Of a DNA stretch of 64,000 bases, positions 1 to 13,120 are shown in pieces (positions within the stretch are counted from its first letter, which is position 1; the number at the start of each line of letters is the position of its first letter). Location: contig CM019064.1 of NCBI GenBank assembly GCA_009667805.1, forward strand, positions 273,587,662 through 273,651,661, in the 5' to 3' direction. Under the pieces are notes generated by a model. It was not told the DNA's origin. It did not search any database and saw only the letters and a program-made list of their open reading frames with translations. This DNA comes from Leptobrachium leishanense (lineage: Eukaryota; Chordata; Amphibia; Anura; Megophryidae). A program made the position numbers and the translations under genes.

Positions 1-517
1 ACGATTACTTTTTAAATAACTTTTTTAATTATGCATACCATATGGTCTATTTTTATATGAATTTATATGAATAAATTTTTGAATATAGTAGCATATCGTC
101 CTGCTGCATATTTATTACTTTAGCACCTGTCTATATAAGGTTTGCTCCCTCCCCTCCCTGGAATTTATATGGCACCTCCATATACCATCGAATGAGCTAA
201 TGAATAAACGAGTCACCATTTGGGGGGAAAAAAGCTAACTCCAGAGGATTTGCCAAGGAGGAAAGGAGGAAGATAAAGATACCATCATTACTAATATATG
301 TATTCTGATTTCTCTATTTTTTTTTTAATTTGTTTGAATTTTTTGAGTGTTTTCAGTGTTAGGAGGAAAGAAAAAAAAAAGCCACAAAAAACCAAAACAA
401 AACATACTCAATATTTTTTACCCACTGTTCACTTACAATTGTAGCATACATATTGTATTCTAAAACAATGTTCTAATATACAAGGTGCGCCAGGAATTTA
501 TGTTTTGTTCCTTTTAT
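1..517. other. AT-rich non-coding sequence
   Basis: AT-rich DNA with short A and T runs (around 310-400). No coding region or recognisable repeat was seen. Probably intronic. Confidence 0.5.
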
Positions 518-890
518 ATCAATAGAGACCCACTCACAAAGTATGTGCACACAGAAGTGCGGACGCACAACGGACGCGGCAAACGGACGCAAGTAAGGCA
601 AGAATGTAAAACTGCTAGAATGGACGTGCGGAGTGCGCCACGTCTGCACGTCCGCATAGCTTTGTGTGTGAGTGATGGAATGTAGTCAGACGGACTGCAT
701 TTTTAATGTCCAGCATTTTTGACGGACAAAATGGTTTTTGATATTCATTTTATTTCCCATCTACATCAGTCAAAAAAAATGTCAGTCACAAAAACGGACT
801 GTGTGGCCACTACCTTGTCGTCAGTCAGAAAGTACGTCCGTTGTGCACGGACGCACAGTCCGCACAGAATGCGTTCGTCTGACCCTAGCC
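518..890 (+). mobile_element. H-family MITE copy 1, left end missing
   Basis: Ends in GCGTTCGTCTGACCCTAGCC, the right inverted terminus shared with the copies at 9788, 12663, 18114, 34175, 44441 and 47256. Internal sequence matches the copies at 12663 and 47256 (a 'caatagagacccac' block followed by GC-rich 'gtccgcac' and 'gtgcgtccg' words). The opposite terminus is absent, so the copy is truncated near 518. No coding capacity. Confidence 0.75.
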
Positions 891-1371
891 TAAGTGGGGC
901 CAAAATACATCCACAGACAGTATTTCTTCTTCCTAAGGTGACAGGAATGGGAAGACTGGGCAGTTATTTTTATTATTTGCCTGCGTGACTGACTGCTGGA
1001 GAAACACGTTATACTGCAGGGACTGCTAGTAGTATCCAGTATGATATATATTAAAGAAATTGAAATCGAGTTTTAAAATTATTTACATTATTTTCATGTC
1101 AAGGCATTTTATTTCAACTCTAAACTTCATTTAGTGAACTGCTCTGCACATTCGTCTAAATGTGCTACTCAAACCAACCTGACAGGTGTCTAGAGGGACT
1201 GGACTGACTGAGCCACTGATGACATTCCACTGCCACCTGAATATGTTCCTGTTCAGTAATCCAGTTTTCCTGGCTTGAATTCAAAGAATGAGTGATATCT
1301 ACGTGGAGTAAAAGATCTTTCCTGAAATATTCGAAGAAAAATACTGTAGACTCGAGGAATGAAAATACTAT
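891..1371. other. Non-coding sequence
   Basis: No gene or repeat recognised; likely intron. Confidence 0.4.
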
Positions 1372-1549
1372 CAGGTCTTTTCAAAGAAAGGTGAAAAGCA
1401 GGAGAATGGCAGGAGAAGAGAACAATCTAGCCCAAATAGCCGATTTGGAAAGTGAGATAAATGGGACAATTTTTCTGGTTTGACTATTTCGACCTAGAAT
1501 TTTCACTTCAGTCATTCTCCAGATTTTCACCTTTTTTTGAATAGACCTG
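1372..1549. mobile_element. B-family hairpin MITE copy 1
   Basis: Starts CAGGTCTTTTCA and ends TGAATAGACCTG. It is flanked by the 3-bp duplication TAT (1369-1371 and 1550-1552). The two halves are inverted repeats ('gagaatggcaggaga' against 'agtcattctcc'), so the whole 178 bp can fold. Related copies lie at 12647-14319 (interrupted), 48621-48799 and 49156-49317. Confidence 0.75.
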
Positions 1550-2683
1550 TATGACAGCCGGGCAAATCATTTTTTCACAATTTCACAATAAAAGAAACAT
1601 ATTTTAAACTAAATGATACTATGCAGGACGCATTTGACAATTCTTTGCTTCTATTCACTGACAAATATGTAGATTAGGTGATAAAGGCAAATTTAAGGAA
1701 ATGCACTGCAAGGAAAGTGCTTATCAATTTGTATTCATTGAAGGATCTTTCACAGGCACTTCACTTTAGAGAGCACATGTAATAAACTAATCAAACCAGT
1801 GATTAATGATGTGTAATCTCTTTATTACAAAGGTGGTATATATTTTATTTATTTTTAATACAAATTAACAGTTCAGTGTTAAATATGAATTAATAGTTCA
1901 GTAAAAGGTACACAATTAGAATTAAAAAGTCAAGGATCAGCACTGAGCATGTCAAGAACCATCCAGTGCCCGATATCGAGATATCTCGGTCTGCAGCTCA
2001 AAAGCAAATGAAATTAGTTTACTGCAAAATGAATTTGTGGCTTGGCATATTTAAGAGCAGTATATGGGCTCAGTACAAGCTATCCCCTCACAATAAAAAC
2101 CTGTACATCAAGATGACGTGTTGAGATATCCAGGCTGGTGAATGTGCATTCATCTCCTTCCCTCCCAACAGATTATGTGTTTGGTAACCTTATCTTAAAA
2201 TTTTATGCTTCTCTTCTGAAACTTTGAAATGATTATCATCCCAGGTAGAAGTTCAAATAATAATATGGAAATGAGTGGAGTCTGGGTCTTTATGTTCTGC
2301 CACATTCATTTTTATATCTTACTGTACTTTGGTTCACTGCCTGAAATGCCTATACATCTTTAATAGTTAATTGAAGCTGTTATAATAACTACACATGTGC
2401 ACCCTTAAAATGTTTGCTCATAATTTTGGATTATGATAGCTTTGGTTTGTCCAAATCTCATTTGACTATGGACTCAAGTTGTCTGGGGCCCTATCAGAGG
2501 CGTAACTAGAAATCTTAGGGCCCATGTGCAGGAACCATGATGCCCCCACCTAGGCAAAAACCTATTTTGTCCCCTTTCCCATCAACATGCATCAGTCCCC
2601 TCCAGGTCCACACTGTGGACTCCAGACAGTGCCCCATTTTTTCCAGGTCCACTATGACCTCTTCAGTCCATTCCAGTTTTAAT
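1550..2683. other. Non-coding sequence with an F-family fragment
   Basis: Mostly unremarkable AT-rich DNA. About 1925-2045 resembles the interior of the TTAA element at 35348 (shared 'gatatcgagatatct' palindrome and a following 'aaatgaaattagtttactgcaaa'-like stretch), so a degraded relative lies here. 2480-2600 looks like common interspersed repeat DNA ('agaggcgtaactagaa', also near 38925). Confidence 0.4.
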
Positions 2684-2684
2684 G

Positions 2685-2850
2685 TAATGTGCACTATGTG
2701 TATCACACAGAGCTCCACAGCAATAAACCTCACAGTAATGTGCAGTCAGTGTGTATCAGTGTAAATCAGAGGTTTACGGCAACAAAACTCACAGTAATAT
2801 GTGGTGTGTATGAGTGTATCACAGTGCTCCAAAGTAAAACTCACAAATAA
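2685..2850 (+). repeat. About 55-bp tandem repeat, roughly three diverged units
   Basis: Units share 'cagtaatgtg', 'gtgtatca' and 'aactcaca' in the same order, starting near 2685, 2735 and 2793. Diverged minisatellite. Confidence 0.5.
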
Positions 2851-2904
2851 GTAAAAAATAATTTAAAAAATGTATGTATGTATATATGTATATTACGCAA
2901 TACA

Positions 2905-3374
2905 TATATATCATAATAGAGCCTACTGCAACAGCAGCGACATTGCAGACCAGATCCATTACTATGGTGCATGGGGCCAAGAGAACACCTGTGCTGCATT
3001 CCTTTCAATTGCCTGTTAATTGCCTGTTAATATTGGGCAACAACCTTTTTTTTTATTATTATTTTGCTCCTTTTTTGTCAGTTAACACCAGGGTTGAGCA
3101 GTATGTAAATTTTTGCGATTAGTGTCCGTGTAAAAATTAGCGCTGGCACCAAGTGATCTGTATGGTTACAATAGTGCTCTCTGGCGCCCTCATGTTAAGT
3201 ATAGGATGCAGTAAGTACAGTAAGCTCGCACTCCGAATCGCTAATAACCACACACTAGGTGACTTTCACCATTTTTAGCAAGAGGCAAACAATCGGTTGG
3301 TCAGGCACTAGACTCAGTTAACCTGGCGCTAATGCAAAAACGCTAGGGTTAGCTCACACCAGGTAATAGGGCCC
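2905..3374 (-). mobile_element. E-family DNA element copy 1, one end preserved
   Basis: Ends at 3374 in a terminus that reads GGGCCCTATTACCTGGTGTG on the minus strand. Read that way, about 470 bp runs parallel to the start of the larger E copy at 18050 (same order of 'accaaccgat', 'tcggagtgcgagct', 'atacttaacat', 'gatcacttggtgcc'). The distal terminus was not found. No coding capacity. Confidence 0.6.
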
Positions 3375-3819
3375 TTTAGGACACAACCTTTTGGTTAGGT
3401 GACATCTACTCAGAAACTAAAAATGGGAAACTAGGCTGCATGAGGGACCCAGAACTGAGAGCTGGAGCATCCGATGAACCATTCCCACAAACTTGGCTTT
3501 ATCTAGAGGCAGTGGCACATTCCTCAGACAGGGCTCGCCCCAGAGGTGGTGGCAATCATTGTATGATAATTTACTGGGCTCGCTCTAGAGGCAGTGGAAA
3601 CCTATGAGGGAAATGTATAAGGGTAAAGCAGGTTGAATACTTATTGTGCACAGCACAGGTTACTTTTATACATACTGCCCCCTTTCTGGAACTGTATATC
3701 CTACAGAAGGGATCAGCAGACTTTGCCCTCCTGATGTTTTGGAACCACATTTCCCTTGGACTCTAAGAATGAGTAGCTGAGCATCATTGGAGTTGCAGTT
3801 CCAGAAAAAAACAAAAAAA
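3375..3819. other. Repeat-derived non-coding sequence
   Basis: Contains two similar 'gggctcgc(cc/tc)(c/t)agaggcagtgg' blocks (about 3500 and 3575) and a stretch at 3725-3805 resembling the 'ggagttgtagttc' repeat near 29360. No gene. Confidence 0.35.
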
Positions 3820-5155
<1,336 letters not shown>

Positions 5156-5985
5156 TATGTATTTTTTTTATTAAACTGAACAAACAAAATGAGCATGATG
5201 CAATGGTTAAAACTTTATTAAACACATTCAGTTTATGGAATAATGTCAGATTTGTGTTTTATTCACAAATTTAAATGTACAGTGTATTGAGACTGGACAT
5301 TGGCACAGATTTTGGTAAATGTTGCATCCTGCGAAAAATCCACAAAACAGAAAGAGGAGAAAGAATAACTTAATTGATTTTTCCTCTTTACGTGCAATTA
5401 CTTCAAAGAAAAAACAGCAGCATGTGTTTTATAATGTGTTTTTATTTGTAATGCACAAGTAATCTAGATACAGCTTATGTAAGTGGTAGTGTCCCTATAA
5501 AATCTCTGGCTGGCTTCTGATCCTGATCCACATAGTTTTCAAAGAAAGGGTACACTATTGTCTTCACTATACACCCCCCAAACATAGCCAGTGGTTAAAT
5601 TATGGCACATGGGCACTGAAATTCATTCTCTGGTCTGTGGGTTTGGATGGAAGTAAATAGAGGGAACTTGCATCTCTTTTATACCCCCACCTGTGGTACC
5701 ATTCCTTAAATGAATTAAATTCTTTGAATTCCTCTTTGAATTCAATCAAATGCAATGCAGTTACAAATTCTGTTGAGGGTGCATTGACAGAAGCCAAAAT
5801 GAGTTTCAGAAATGAATAATTGTTCCCATGCAATATGTTTTTCAGTTCATTTGTCAAGAAGTCCTTTTCTTGGCTCATTTTGGATGAACTGGTGAATTGT
5901 CCAAAATTCAGACAGATCTCAATTCATATAAAAATGTATGCACATGTCTAGAAATAACTTTAATCTTCTCAGTTCAGATATACTA
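5156..5985. other. Non-coding sequence with one unexplained small ORF
   Basis: A minus-strand 92-aa open frame (5600-5878) resembles no family I recognise and lacks flanking splice evidence. Otherwise AT-rich DNA. Confidence 0.35.
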
Positions 5986-7281
5986 GTTTGTAATAGGGAT
6001 GAGCAGAACACCCCCGTGTTTGGTTCGCATTCGAACTCGAACAATTTCAAAAGTTCGAGTTCGAACGCGAACACGAACCAAACTCAATGCATGTCAATGG
6101 GACTTGAAAGTTTGAATTTTAGAGTGCCCTCCAAGAGGGCATATATGCAAGATATTTGCCATAAAACGTGTATGGGGGTCCGGGTAGTGCCCTGGGGGAC
6201 AGGAAACAAGGAAAAAAAGTTTTAAAAAAACGTTTTTAAAAGGAACAGTGAGTTTTCCATGAAATAAGGGTTAAAAATAAAAACGAAAAATTCCTTCAAA
6301 TATCGTGCCTAGGAGGTCCCCATAATCTGCCCGTGAAGTTTCTAGGATGTATAGAAACACTTAAAAACAAAAAAATGACATTTCAAATGACGGTAAACGG
6401 TTTTCCTTTAATCTATTCATAAACAACTGCTTGGAGCGGCAGTCTGTATTAAAAAAGGAGACATTTTTGGACACGTAAAACAATTTTAGTGATTTTTGGG
6501 CTAAATTATGGTGAAACTTATGCAGGCTTTGGATGAAAGTAACAATAGGTGCTTTAAAATTGGGCCTTTAGTGTCGGCAACAGTGCCGTCACACCGTAAC
6601 CCCTCTGTGGTATTGTGGAAGAGTGCAGGGTTGGACCCGGCCGTCCAATATTAAAATGATATGAATCTGGTAATATAGGAGTCAGTGGCAGTGCACACAA
6701 ATATTGTGCCTTTGGTGGCAGCAAGTGCCTTCACACCGTAAGTAACCCCTCTGTGGTATTGTGGAAGAGTGCAGTGATGGAGGTTTTGGTAATGCAGAAG
6801 AGATCCCAATCTATTCAGTTATATCAGCAGCAGTGTAATACAAGTCTGGATATGTATATTTATAAGAATATAGATATATATCTTGTATTACAAAAGAAAA
6901 AGGTTTGGATGATTTGTGGAAAACCACTATCAAAGAACCTTTAGGTAGGTTGGGGTTAATTAAAATAGTAAATTTATTATTGGACAATGCCAAACACAAA
7001 ACATAGTAACAGATGTGAAACAAACATAAATATTACATTAGGAGTATATATAAACATCAAGTATTCATACTGCTATTAATATATTACTGTGAGGCTGTGC
7101 GACAACATATGTTGACATGAAACTGCTTTCTTTCTAGACTCCTATGTGGATTAAATTCTACATGTAATAGAGGCACGTCAGAAATTTATGTAACAGGGAT
7201 ATACCAGCTAGTAGAACACTACAAACCTCCTTTTTGGAGTACGGCTTTGTAACTCTCTTATAAGAGAAGACTTTGTACTAT

Positions 7282-9343
7282 CAGGGTAATTCAAAGAGAT
7301 CCAAGTTGCTTGAGAAAGGTAACCGAACGCTGAAAATCAGCGTTCAGTTACCTTTCCTGGCCATTCGGCTATCCAGAGAGCAGGCAATTCACCAAATCCT
7401 GGCGAATTGCCCGCACATACGGTGCCTGTTCGGTGACTGTTCGAGGGCAGTGAAATCCCCATGAAAAAGCACTGCTTCGGCTATTCAGAGAACACAAACC
7501 AGCAGTGAAAGGTTCCCGAAATGTCCTGCCATTCGGTGGTTTAATTCAGCAAATTTATTCAGGAGAATCCCATAGGCTTCAATGTTAAAAATATTCCTGT
7601 TTTAATTCAATATCTAATAAACCGTTCATTATAAAATTCTGCAGTAAAGAGTCTCTTTATTTATAGATTTTGTAGGATATTTTAAGCATTTTTCTTAATT
7701 TTTTTTTTTAAAAGTCCGATTTTTTTTTTTAACCACTTGAATGCTAAGGACGCGCTCAGCGCGTCCTCAGCATTCCGCTGGTATGCGGAGGACGCGCTGA
7801 GCGCGTCCTCGCATTGGGGTCAGCGTTCGGCCGGGTTCCGGCCGATCGCTGGCCCCTCCGGTGCGGGCTGACATCCTGGATGTCAGCCCGGCATCCGAAG
7901 CAGTGGCCGCCATTATTAGGTGTCATCGCGCCCCCGCGATGACACCTAATTCAGGCGCCCCCCCGCATGTGCGGAGGAGGCGCCTGAAAGGGAGGGGGGA
8001 GGTCCTTCGGACCTCTCTCCCTCCGATCGGCGGCTCACAGGGGCTTAACCCAGGCATCATTTGGAAGGGCACAGCCTGCCCTTCCAAATGATGCCTGGCA
8101 TTAACCCCTGGGGAGCTGGATCGCAAATCGGCGCTGAAAAGCGCCGATTTGCGATCCTTCCGGGAGCTGGCCGACATCTTGGATGTCGGCCAAGCTTCCG
8201 GGAACTCCCCCAGAGGACTGGCGTCATCGTGCGCAGCACGATGACGCCAGTCCTAGCATTAACCCCTAACTGCCACGAACTGTGGAGATAGGGAGTTCCA
8301 ATGAACTCCCTATCTCCCGATCCGTGGCAGTTAGGGGTTAAATTTTGATATCGTTGGATCGGCCAGAGCATGGCCGTTCCAACGATACCAAACATGAAAG
8401 TAAAAAAAATGTGTAAAAAAAAAAAAAAAAAGAAAAATAAAAATAAAAAAAATTAAAAAAAAAAATTAAAAAAAAAAAATAAACACTTTTTTTTTATTTT
8501 TTTTGGTTTGTTAATGCAGCAATATTGTTCCCATTTCAATTATAATGTGAACAATGATGCTGCATTAACGATTTTTGTATGCGGTGCGTTTGTTAAAAAT
8601 GGTGTCATTTTCCCCAAAAAAAATGTAACGAGACCCCATCTCTAATTTTTTTAACAAGCGCACCCCATACAAAATATAACCGCAATTGCTCGCATGTTAA
8701 AATGTGGAAAAAAACACTTTACACGCTGTAAATTATTGAAAATACATATTTTATTGCATTTTTTGTTATAATATACAAACATGACATAACGTATACATAT
8801 AATAATGACATATTATGAATCTACCGAGTCTGACGGAAAGAACGATATATAATATGTCGATGTCATATACTAAAATAAGCCTTCAAAACACGTTTAAACA
8901 TGATGCGCAAAACAGGTAAAAAATGACCTCAGCACAGGGGCGGGAAAAGCCTCAGCAGCGAAAGGGTTAAGTTTACTTATTTTTTCTGTAACAGCCCTCT
9001 TTATTATCATTCCCTGGACCTCATATGTAAATTTCAGACATTTTCGCTCAGTAGTTTCTTTGCAATCAGCGTTTCACTTTTCAATCGTTCATGCAAACTG
9101 TTTTCCTAATTTATTCACAGGTTAATCCAGATGTTTTTGAGGGTTTTCGGCGTGCATTCGCCGGGTTTGCGGTTCCTTTTCGTCGGGTTTGCGGTAGCTT
9201 TTCCCTGCAATTCGGAGACCCTGTGGTGCTTGCTGAATACATCGCAGGGTCACCGAAATGGGATCGGCAAAAGGAACCGAATTGAAGAGAACGAAAAGGC
9301 AACGAACGTGCGGTGACTTTTCGAATCTCTTTGAATTACCCTG
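7282..9343 (-). mobile_element. A-family foldback element copy 1, interrupted by P element
   Basis: Termini CAGGGTAATTCAAAGAG and CTCTTTGAATTACCCTG. It is the reverse orientation of the copy at 13121-14007. A subterminal hairpin ('aggtaaccgaacgctga' folding on 'tcagcgttcagttacct') lies at about 7318-7358. Internal 'ttcaatgttaaaaatattcc' and 'ttctgcagtaaagagtctc' blocks recur at 11967, 13625, 46020 and 46880. Flanking trinucleotides TAT/TAA. Split by the TTAA element 7729-8970. Confidence 0.75.
7729..8970 (+). mobile_element. P-family TTAA element copy 1: chain of hairpins
   Basis: Bounded by TTAA at both ends, with outer sequence AACCACTTGAATGC and GCGAAAGGGTTAA; the P2 copy shows the cleaner terminus CCCTTTC, as in piggyBac-type elements. 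Almost the whole body folds locally. Inverted repeats are seen at 7748-7766, 7789-7809, 7864-7888, 7919-7946, 7952-7986, 8052-8098, 8119-8156, 8166-8195, 8217-8253, 8264-8340 and 8346-8390, then an A-run/T-run and hairpins around 8510-8575 and 8578-8670. No coding capacity; apparent ORFs here are by-products of GC-rich palindromes. P3 (31295) is a near copy. Confidence 0.85.
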
Positions 9344-9787
9344 TAAGTGTATTATTCCCTAAATTGCTTTGCAATTCTTTACATCAACGTGTGGCTATGT
9401 AAGACAACATTACAACTGATGAACATAATTACAACTCATACGTTGAAAAGCAGTCAGCCAGCTTGAAGTATTTTCTATATCAGATTATTATAGCACTGTT
9501 TGGATGGTGTAGGTTACTCTATATTCATTTCTTACCAACAGCGGCCAAACCATCTATTTCTTTTTAACCAAAAACTATTTGATAGACCATATTTCTAATT
9601 TATGGCTATATTGATATTTAAGCCAATGTGCTCTATTTTAATTTACACCATTGAGTAATTACATCATTTATTTATATAGCTATTGGCAAAAGCGGCTAGT
9701 TATTTTCATTCCTGCGTTGCACCAAACGGCCTATTATATTCCATTATATCCGTTTTTGTGAAGCAGTTTAGCCGATCATACCATTAA
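9344..9787. other. Interior of the long-inverted-repeat element
   Basis: Non-coding sequence between nested insertions; nothing else recognised. Confidence 0.4.
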
Positions 9788-10214
9788 GGCTAGGGTCAGA
9801 CGAACGCAGTTTTAACGTGCGTTTAGCCGCACGAAATCACGGCCATGCTAGCAGCAAATGACGTCCAATGCCGGGGAACACACGACGAACGGCCGCACGA
9901 AAGTTCGTCCGTCTAACGCAAGTGGCAAACGAACGCATTTTTTCGAGAACGTCAAACTGCTAGTACTGACGTACAGAGTGTGCTGCGTCCGCATTGCGGC
10001 GTGTTTGCGTGATTGGGAGACGTCAGACGCTGCTAATGTCCGGCTAACATAACGTCCAGACACAAAAAGTGTTTTATTGATGATCCGTACAAAATCACGG
10101 ACGAATATGCGCATCGTATGACCGCTAAAGCGTATTTCGTGAAAAAATACGTCCGTTCGTTCGACCGCACTTTTCCACGGACGGCGCGAAAAATGCATTC
10201 GTCTGACCCTAGCC
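9788..10214 (+). mobile_element. H-family MITE copy 2, full length
   Basis: Starts GGCTAGGGTCAGACGAACGC and ends with its inverse; flanked by TAA (9785-9787) and TTA (10215-10217). The TWA-like 3-bp duplication and GGC terminus fit a PIF/Harbinger-type MITE, though assignment is by target-site pattern only. No coding capacity; the ORFs on both strands are palindromic shadows. Confidence 0.8.
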
Positions 10215-10218
10215 TTAG

Positions 10219-11081
10219 TTAACCCTTTCAATGCGGTGGACGCGCTCAGCGCGTCCACCCGCATTGCTACTTCGCTGCTGAGCGCGTCCTCCCTTTGCAG
10301 CCTCGATCAGCCGGTATTCCGGCTGATCGCGTGGCCCCCCGGTGTGGCCTGACATCATTGATGTCAGCCCAGCCTCCGGGACCCCGGCGGGCACGATAGG
10401 CGTCATCACGCATGCGCGATGACGTCTATTTCAGGCACCCCCCCGCCATTGCAGGGAAGGTGCCTGAAGGGGAGGGGGGAGGTCCTTCGGCCTTTCCAAT
10501 GATACCAAAGTGGCCTTTACAATGATACCAAACATGACCATGTAAAATGTAAAAAATAAAAATTAAAATTAAAAAAAAAAAAAAAAATTTAAAAAAAGGT
10601 TTTTTTTATTTTTTTCGTTTTATTAGTGCAACAATATTGTTCCCATTTCAATTATAATGTTAACAATGATGCTGCACTAACGATTTTTTCTATGGGGGGC
10701 GTTTGCTAAAAAACACGTAGTTTTCCCCAAAAAAAAGTAACGATTCCTCATTTCTAATTTTTTTAACAAGCGCACCCCATAGAAAATATAACCGCAAACG
10801 ATCGCATGTTAAAATGTGAAAAAAAACACTTTACACATTGTAAATTATTGAAAATTCAAATTTTATTGCATTTTTTGTTATAATATACAGACAGGACATG
10901 ACGTATACATATAATAATGACATATTATGAATCTGCACAGTCTGCCGGAAAGAACGATATATAATATGTCTGGGTCATATATTAAAATAAGGCTTCAAAA
11001 CGCGGTTAAACATGATGAGCGAAACCGGTAAAAATGAGCTCAGCACAGAGGCGTGAAAAGGCTCAGCAGCGAAAGGGTTAA
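10219..11081 (+). mobile_element. P-family TTAA element copy 2, internally deleted
   Basis: TTAA (10219-10222) then CCCTTTCAATGCGG; ends GAAAGGG then TTAA (11078-11081). Retains the first hairpins ('ggacgcgctcagcgcgtcc' at about 10238-10256) and the A/T-rich tail, but jumps from the region equivalent to 8020 of copy 1 to about 8375, losing the middle hairpins. Inserted four bases after H copy 2. Confidence 0.8.
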
Positions 11082-11581
11082 TCTATTTGGCTTTCAAATA
11101 ATTACTATTTTATTCTAGTATCCATGTTTATATGATTATTATAAACTAATGCTATTAATAGCTAAAAAAAATTTAGTCCACAATGATAATATCTACTGTT
11201 CATATATACTCCTATTGTAATATTTATGTTTGTTTCACATCTGTTAATATGTTTTGTGTTTGGCATTGTCCAATAATAAATTTACTATTTTAATTAACCA
11301 CAACCTACCTAAAGGTTCTTTGATAGTGTTTTTTTCCGCAAATCATCCAAACCTTTTTCTTTTGTAATACGTGACTAAAGAGGGTTTAATCCCACATTGG
11401 TTGGGGTGCTCTGTAATCTATCACTATCCCAGCCGGGACAAGTGAATTGTCTTTTAGATATATATCTTATCTATATATATATATCATGCCCTTACCTTCC
11501 CCTATAAATTTGCTAAAAATATGCACACAAAAAAAACAAACCACTGCCTGAGACCCCGTGCAGCCAACATGCCACCCCCCT

Positions 11582-11634
11582 CTACCTGGCTGAATGTATC
11601 TAATATATATAATTAAATACATTCAGCCAGGTAG
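11582..11634. repeat. 53-bp perfect-stem hairpin
   Basis: 'ctacctggctgaatgtat' is repeated exactly inverted at 11617-11634 around a TA-rich loop. Lies in unassigned DNA between the long-inverted-repeat element and the hAT right end. Confidence 0.7.
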
Positions 11635-11966
11635 AGAAAGAAAAAAAAAGTTTTATTTTATGTTCCCGGGGACATTTAAAAATGTCATCGGATTTTATTT
11701 TTTTTAGAAATGTGTCGCCTTACCTTAGCCTGGTGGTCAGGGGGGGCTCCCTTGATCCTGGTTGTGGGGGGGTCTGCCGTGGCCACAGGTGCAGTGGCTC
11801 CCTCCCTGTGCTACCTGTCTCTGCCACATGCACCGGGGCGGCTAGCCCGACAGTCGCAGCTCTGTCATCGCATGCTCCTCAAGGGGATCTTTGGGAGGCC
11901 CCTGCAGGCTGCCCTCTACAGTGCCTGATTAGAGGGCCGTGTCTGCCTGATATTTTAGTAACAAGA

Positions 11967-12110
11967 ATGTTTTATCCCATAGGCGTCAATGTTAAAAATA
12001 TTCCCGTTTTAATTCAATATCTAATAAACTGTTGCTTATAATATTCTGCAGTAAAGAGTCTCTTTATTTCTAGATTTTTTAATATTTTTTTAAGTATTTT
12101 TTATACTTTT
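11967..12110. repeat. Fragment of A-family interior
   Basis: Matches 7570-7700 of A copy 1 closely ('gtcaatgttaaaaatattcc', 'ttctgcagtaaagagtctc'). No termini, so a remnant inside the hAT composite. Confidence 0.6.
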
Positions 12111-12662
12111 TTCCAAAAAAAATTCAAACTTTTGGCGACGTCCCAAAAAGTTCGTGAACTTTCGAACGGCCGATGTTCGATGCGAACTCCGAACAGATCG
12201 AACCGAACAGCTCATCCCTAATTTGTAACCCCAGAGCTCATCCTCTGAAAGTGGGAAGTAGTTTTTCCAACTCCTTTGTAGTGATATAGGGTGACAAGTT
12301 TGAGATATATGTTTGTTTTCTTCCCCCAATGAGAACCTCCGTCCTGCATTAAAAAGGCAGGGATTTGTGGTTTAAATTGCATTATTTAATGGTTTTTGAT
12401 GCAGAGGCATGTATACTCATTTGGGTGTAAATAGTTATATCACACTTCTATTTTGCTACTCTTGTTTATAAGTGATGGCAAAAGCCTCACTTGTCATTAT
12501 ATGACAGCTACCTAAAAATAAAGAATTAAAAAAAGATATTCAGGTCTATTCACTGAAATGTGTAACTCAGGAGAATTGGCAGGAGAAGAGAACAATCAAT
12601 TATTTATTTTGTTTCTGCGTCGTTTATCATCATAATCAAACACTTACAGGTCTATTCATTGA

Positions 12663-13075
12663 GGCCCGTGTCAGACTAATGCAGTGTTCACGTCCGTGTT
12701 GCCGCACATTTTAACGTCCGTCGTAGCATAAAATTATGATCAATAGAGACCCACACATAAAGTACGTCCGCACAGAAGTGCGGACGCACAACGCACGTGG
12801 CACCGGACGCAATTTAGGCAAGAACGTCAAACCGCTAGGACGGACGCAGAGAGTGATGGAACGTAGTCAGACGGACTGCATTTTTGACGTCCAGCATTTT
12901 TGACCGACAAAATGATTTTTCATATCATGTATAATTTTTTTTCATTTTACATATTAATTTTATTTCCCAGTCAAAAAAACGGAACGTGTGGTGTCTACAG
13001 TATCATCAGTCAGAAAGTACGTCAGTTGTGCACGGACGCACAGTGTGCTCAGAATGCGTTCGTCTGACATTAGCC
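12663..13075 (+). mobile_element. H-family MITE copy 3
   Basis: Starts GGCCCGTGTCAGACTAATGC and ends GCGTTCGTCTGACATTAGCC, with TGA/TAA flanks. Inserted 16 bp inside B copy 2. Resembles copies 1 and 7 internally. Confidence 0.75.
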
Positions 13076-13120
13076 TAAAGGTGAAACTCAGGAGAATGAC
13101 TGGAGAAGTGAAAATTCTAG

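Larger units (their letters stand above)
6884..11370. mobile_element. Long-inverted-repeat DNA transposon (non-autonomous), itself nested
   Basis: 6884-7050 is an inverted copy of about 11203-11370 (shared 'aaaaggtttggatgatttg', 'ggacaatgccaaacacaaaa', 'cataaatattaca'). The arms of about 167 bp enclose 4.1 kb, most of it other elements at 7282-9343, 9788-10214 and 10219-11081. Its own interior (7051-7281, 9344-9787, 11082-11202) has no coding capacity. Exact outer ends and target duplication are uncertain because the flanks are TA-rich. Confidence 0.6.
5994..12220. mobile_element. Non-autonomous hAT element copy 1, opened by nested insertions
   Basis: Starts TAGGGATGAGC and ends GCTCATCCCTA. 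Flanks are GTTTGTAA (5986-5993) and ATTTGTAA (12221-12228), an 8-bp duplication with one mismatch, diagnostic of hAT. 5994-6810 parallels 31053-31294 plus 32541-33130 of the second copy; the last about 120 bp parallels 33500-33604. Everything between about 6815 and 12090 is later insertion. No transposase: a passive element. Confidence 0.85.

Noticed and set aside
7861..8395. Overlapping ORFs of 76-112 aa on both strands
   Set aside because: Produced by GC-rich palindromes of the P element; equivalent frames recur in the copy at 31428-31871.
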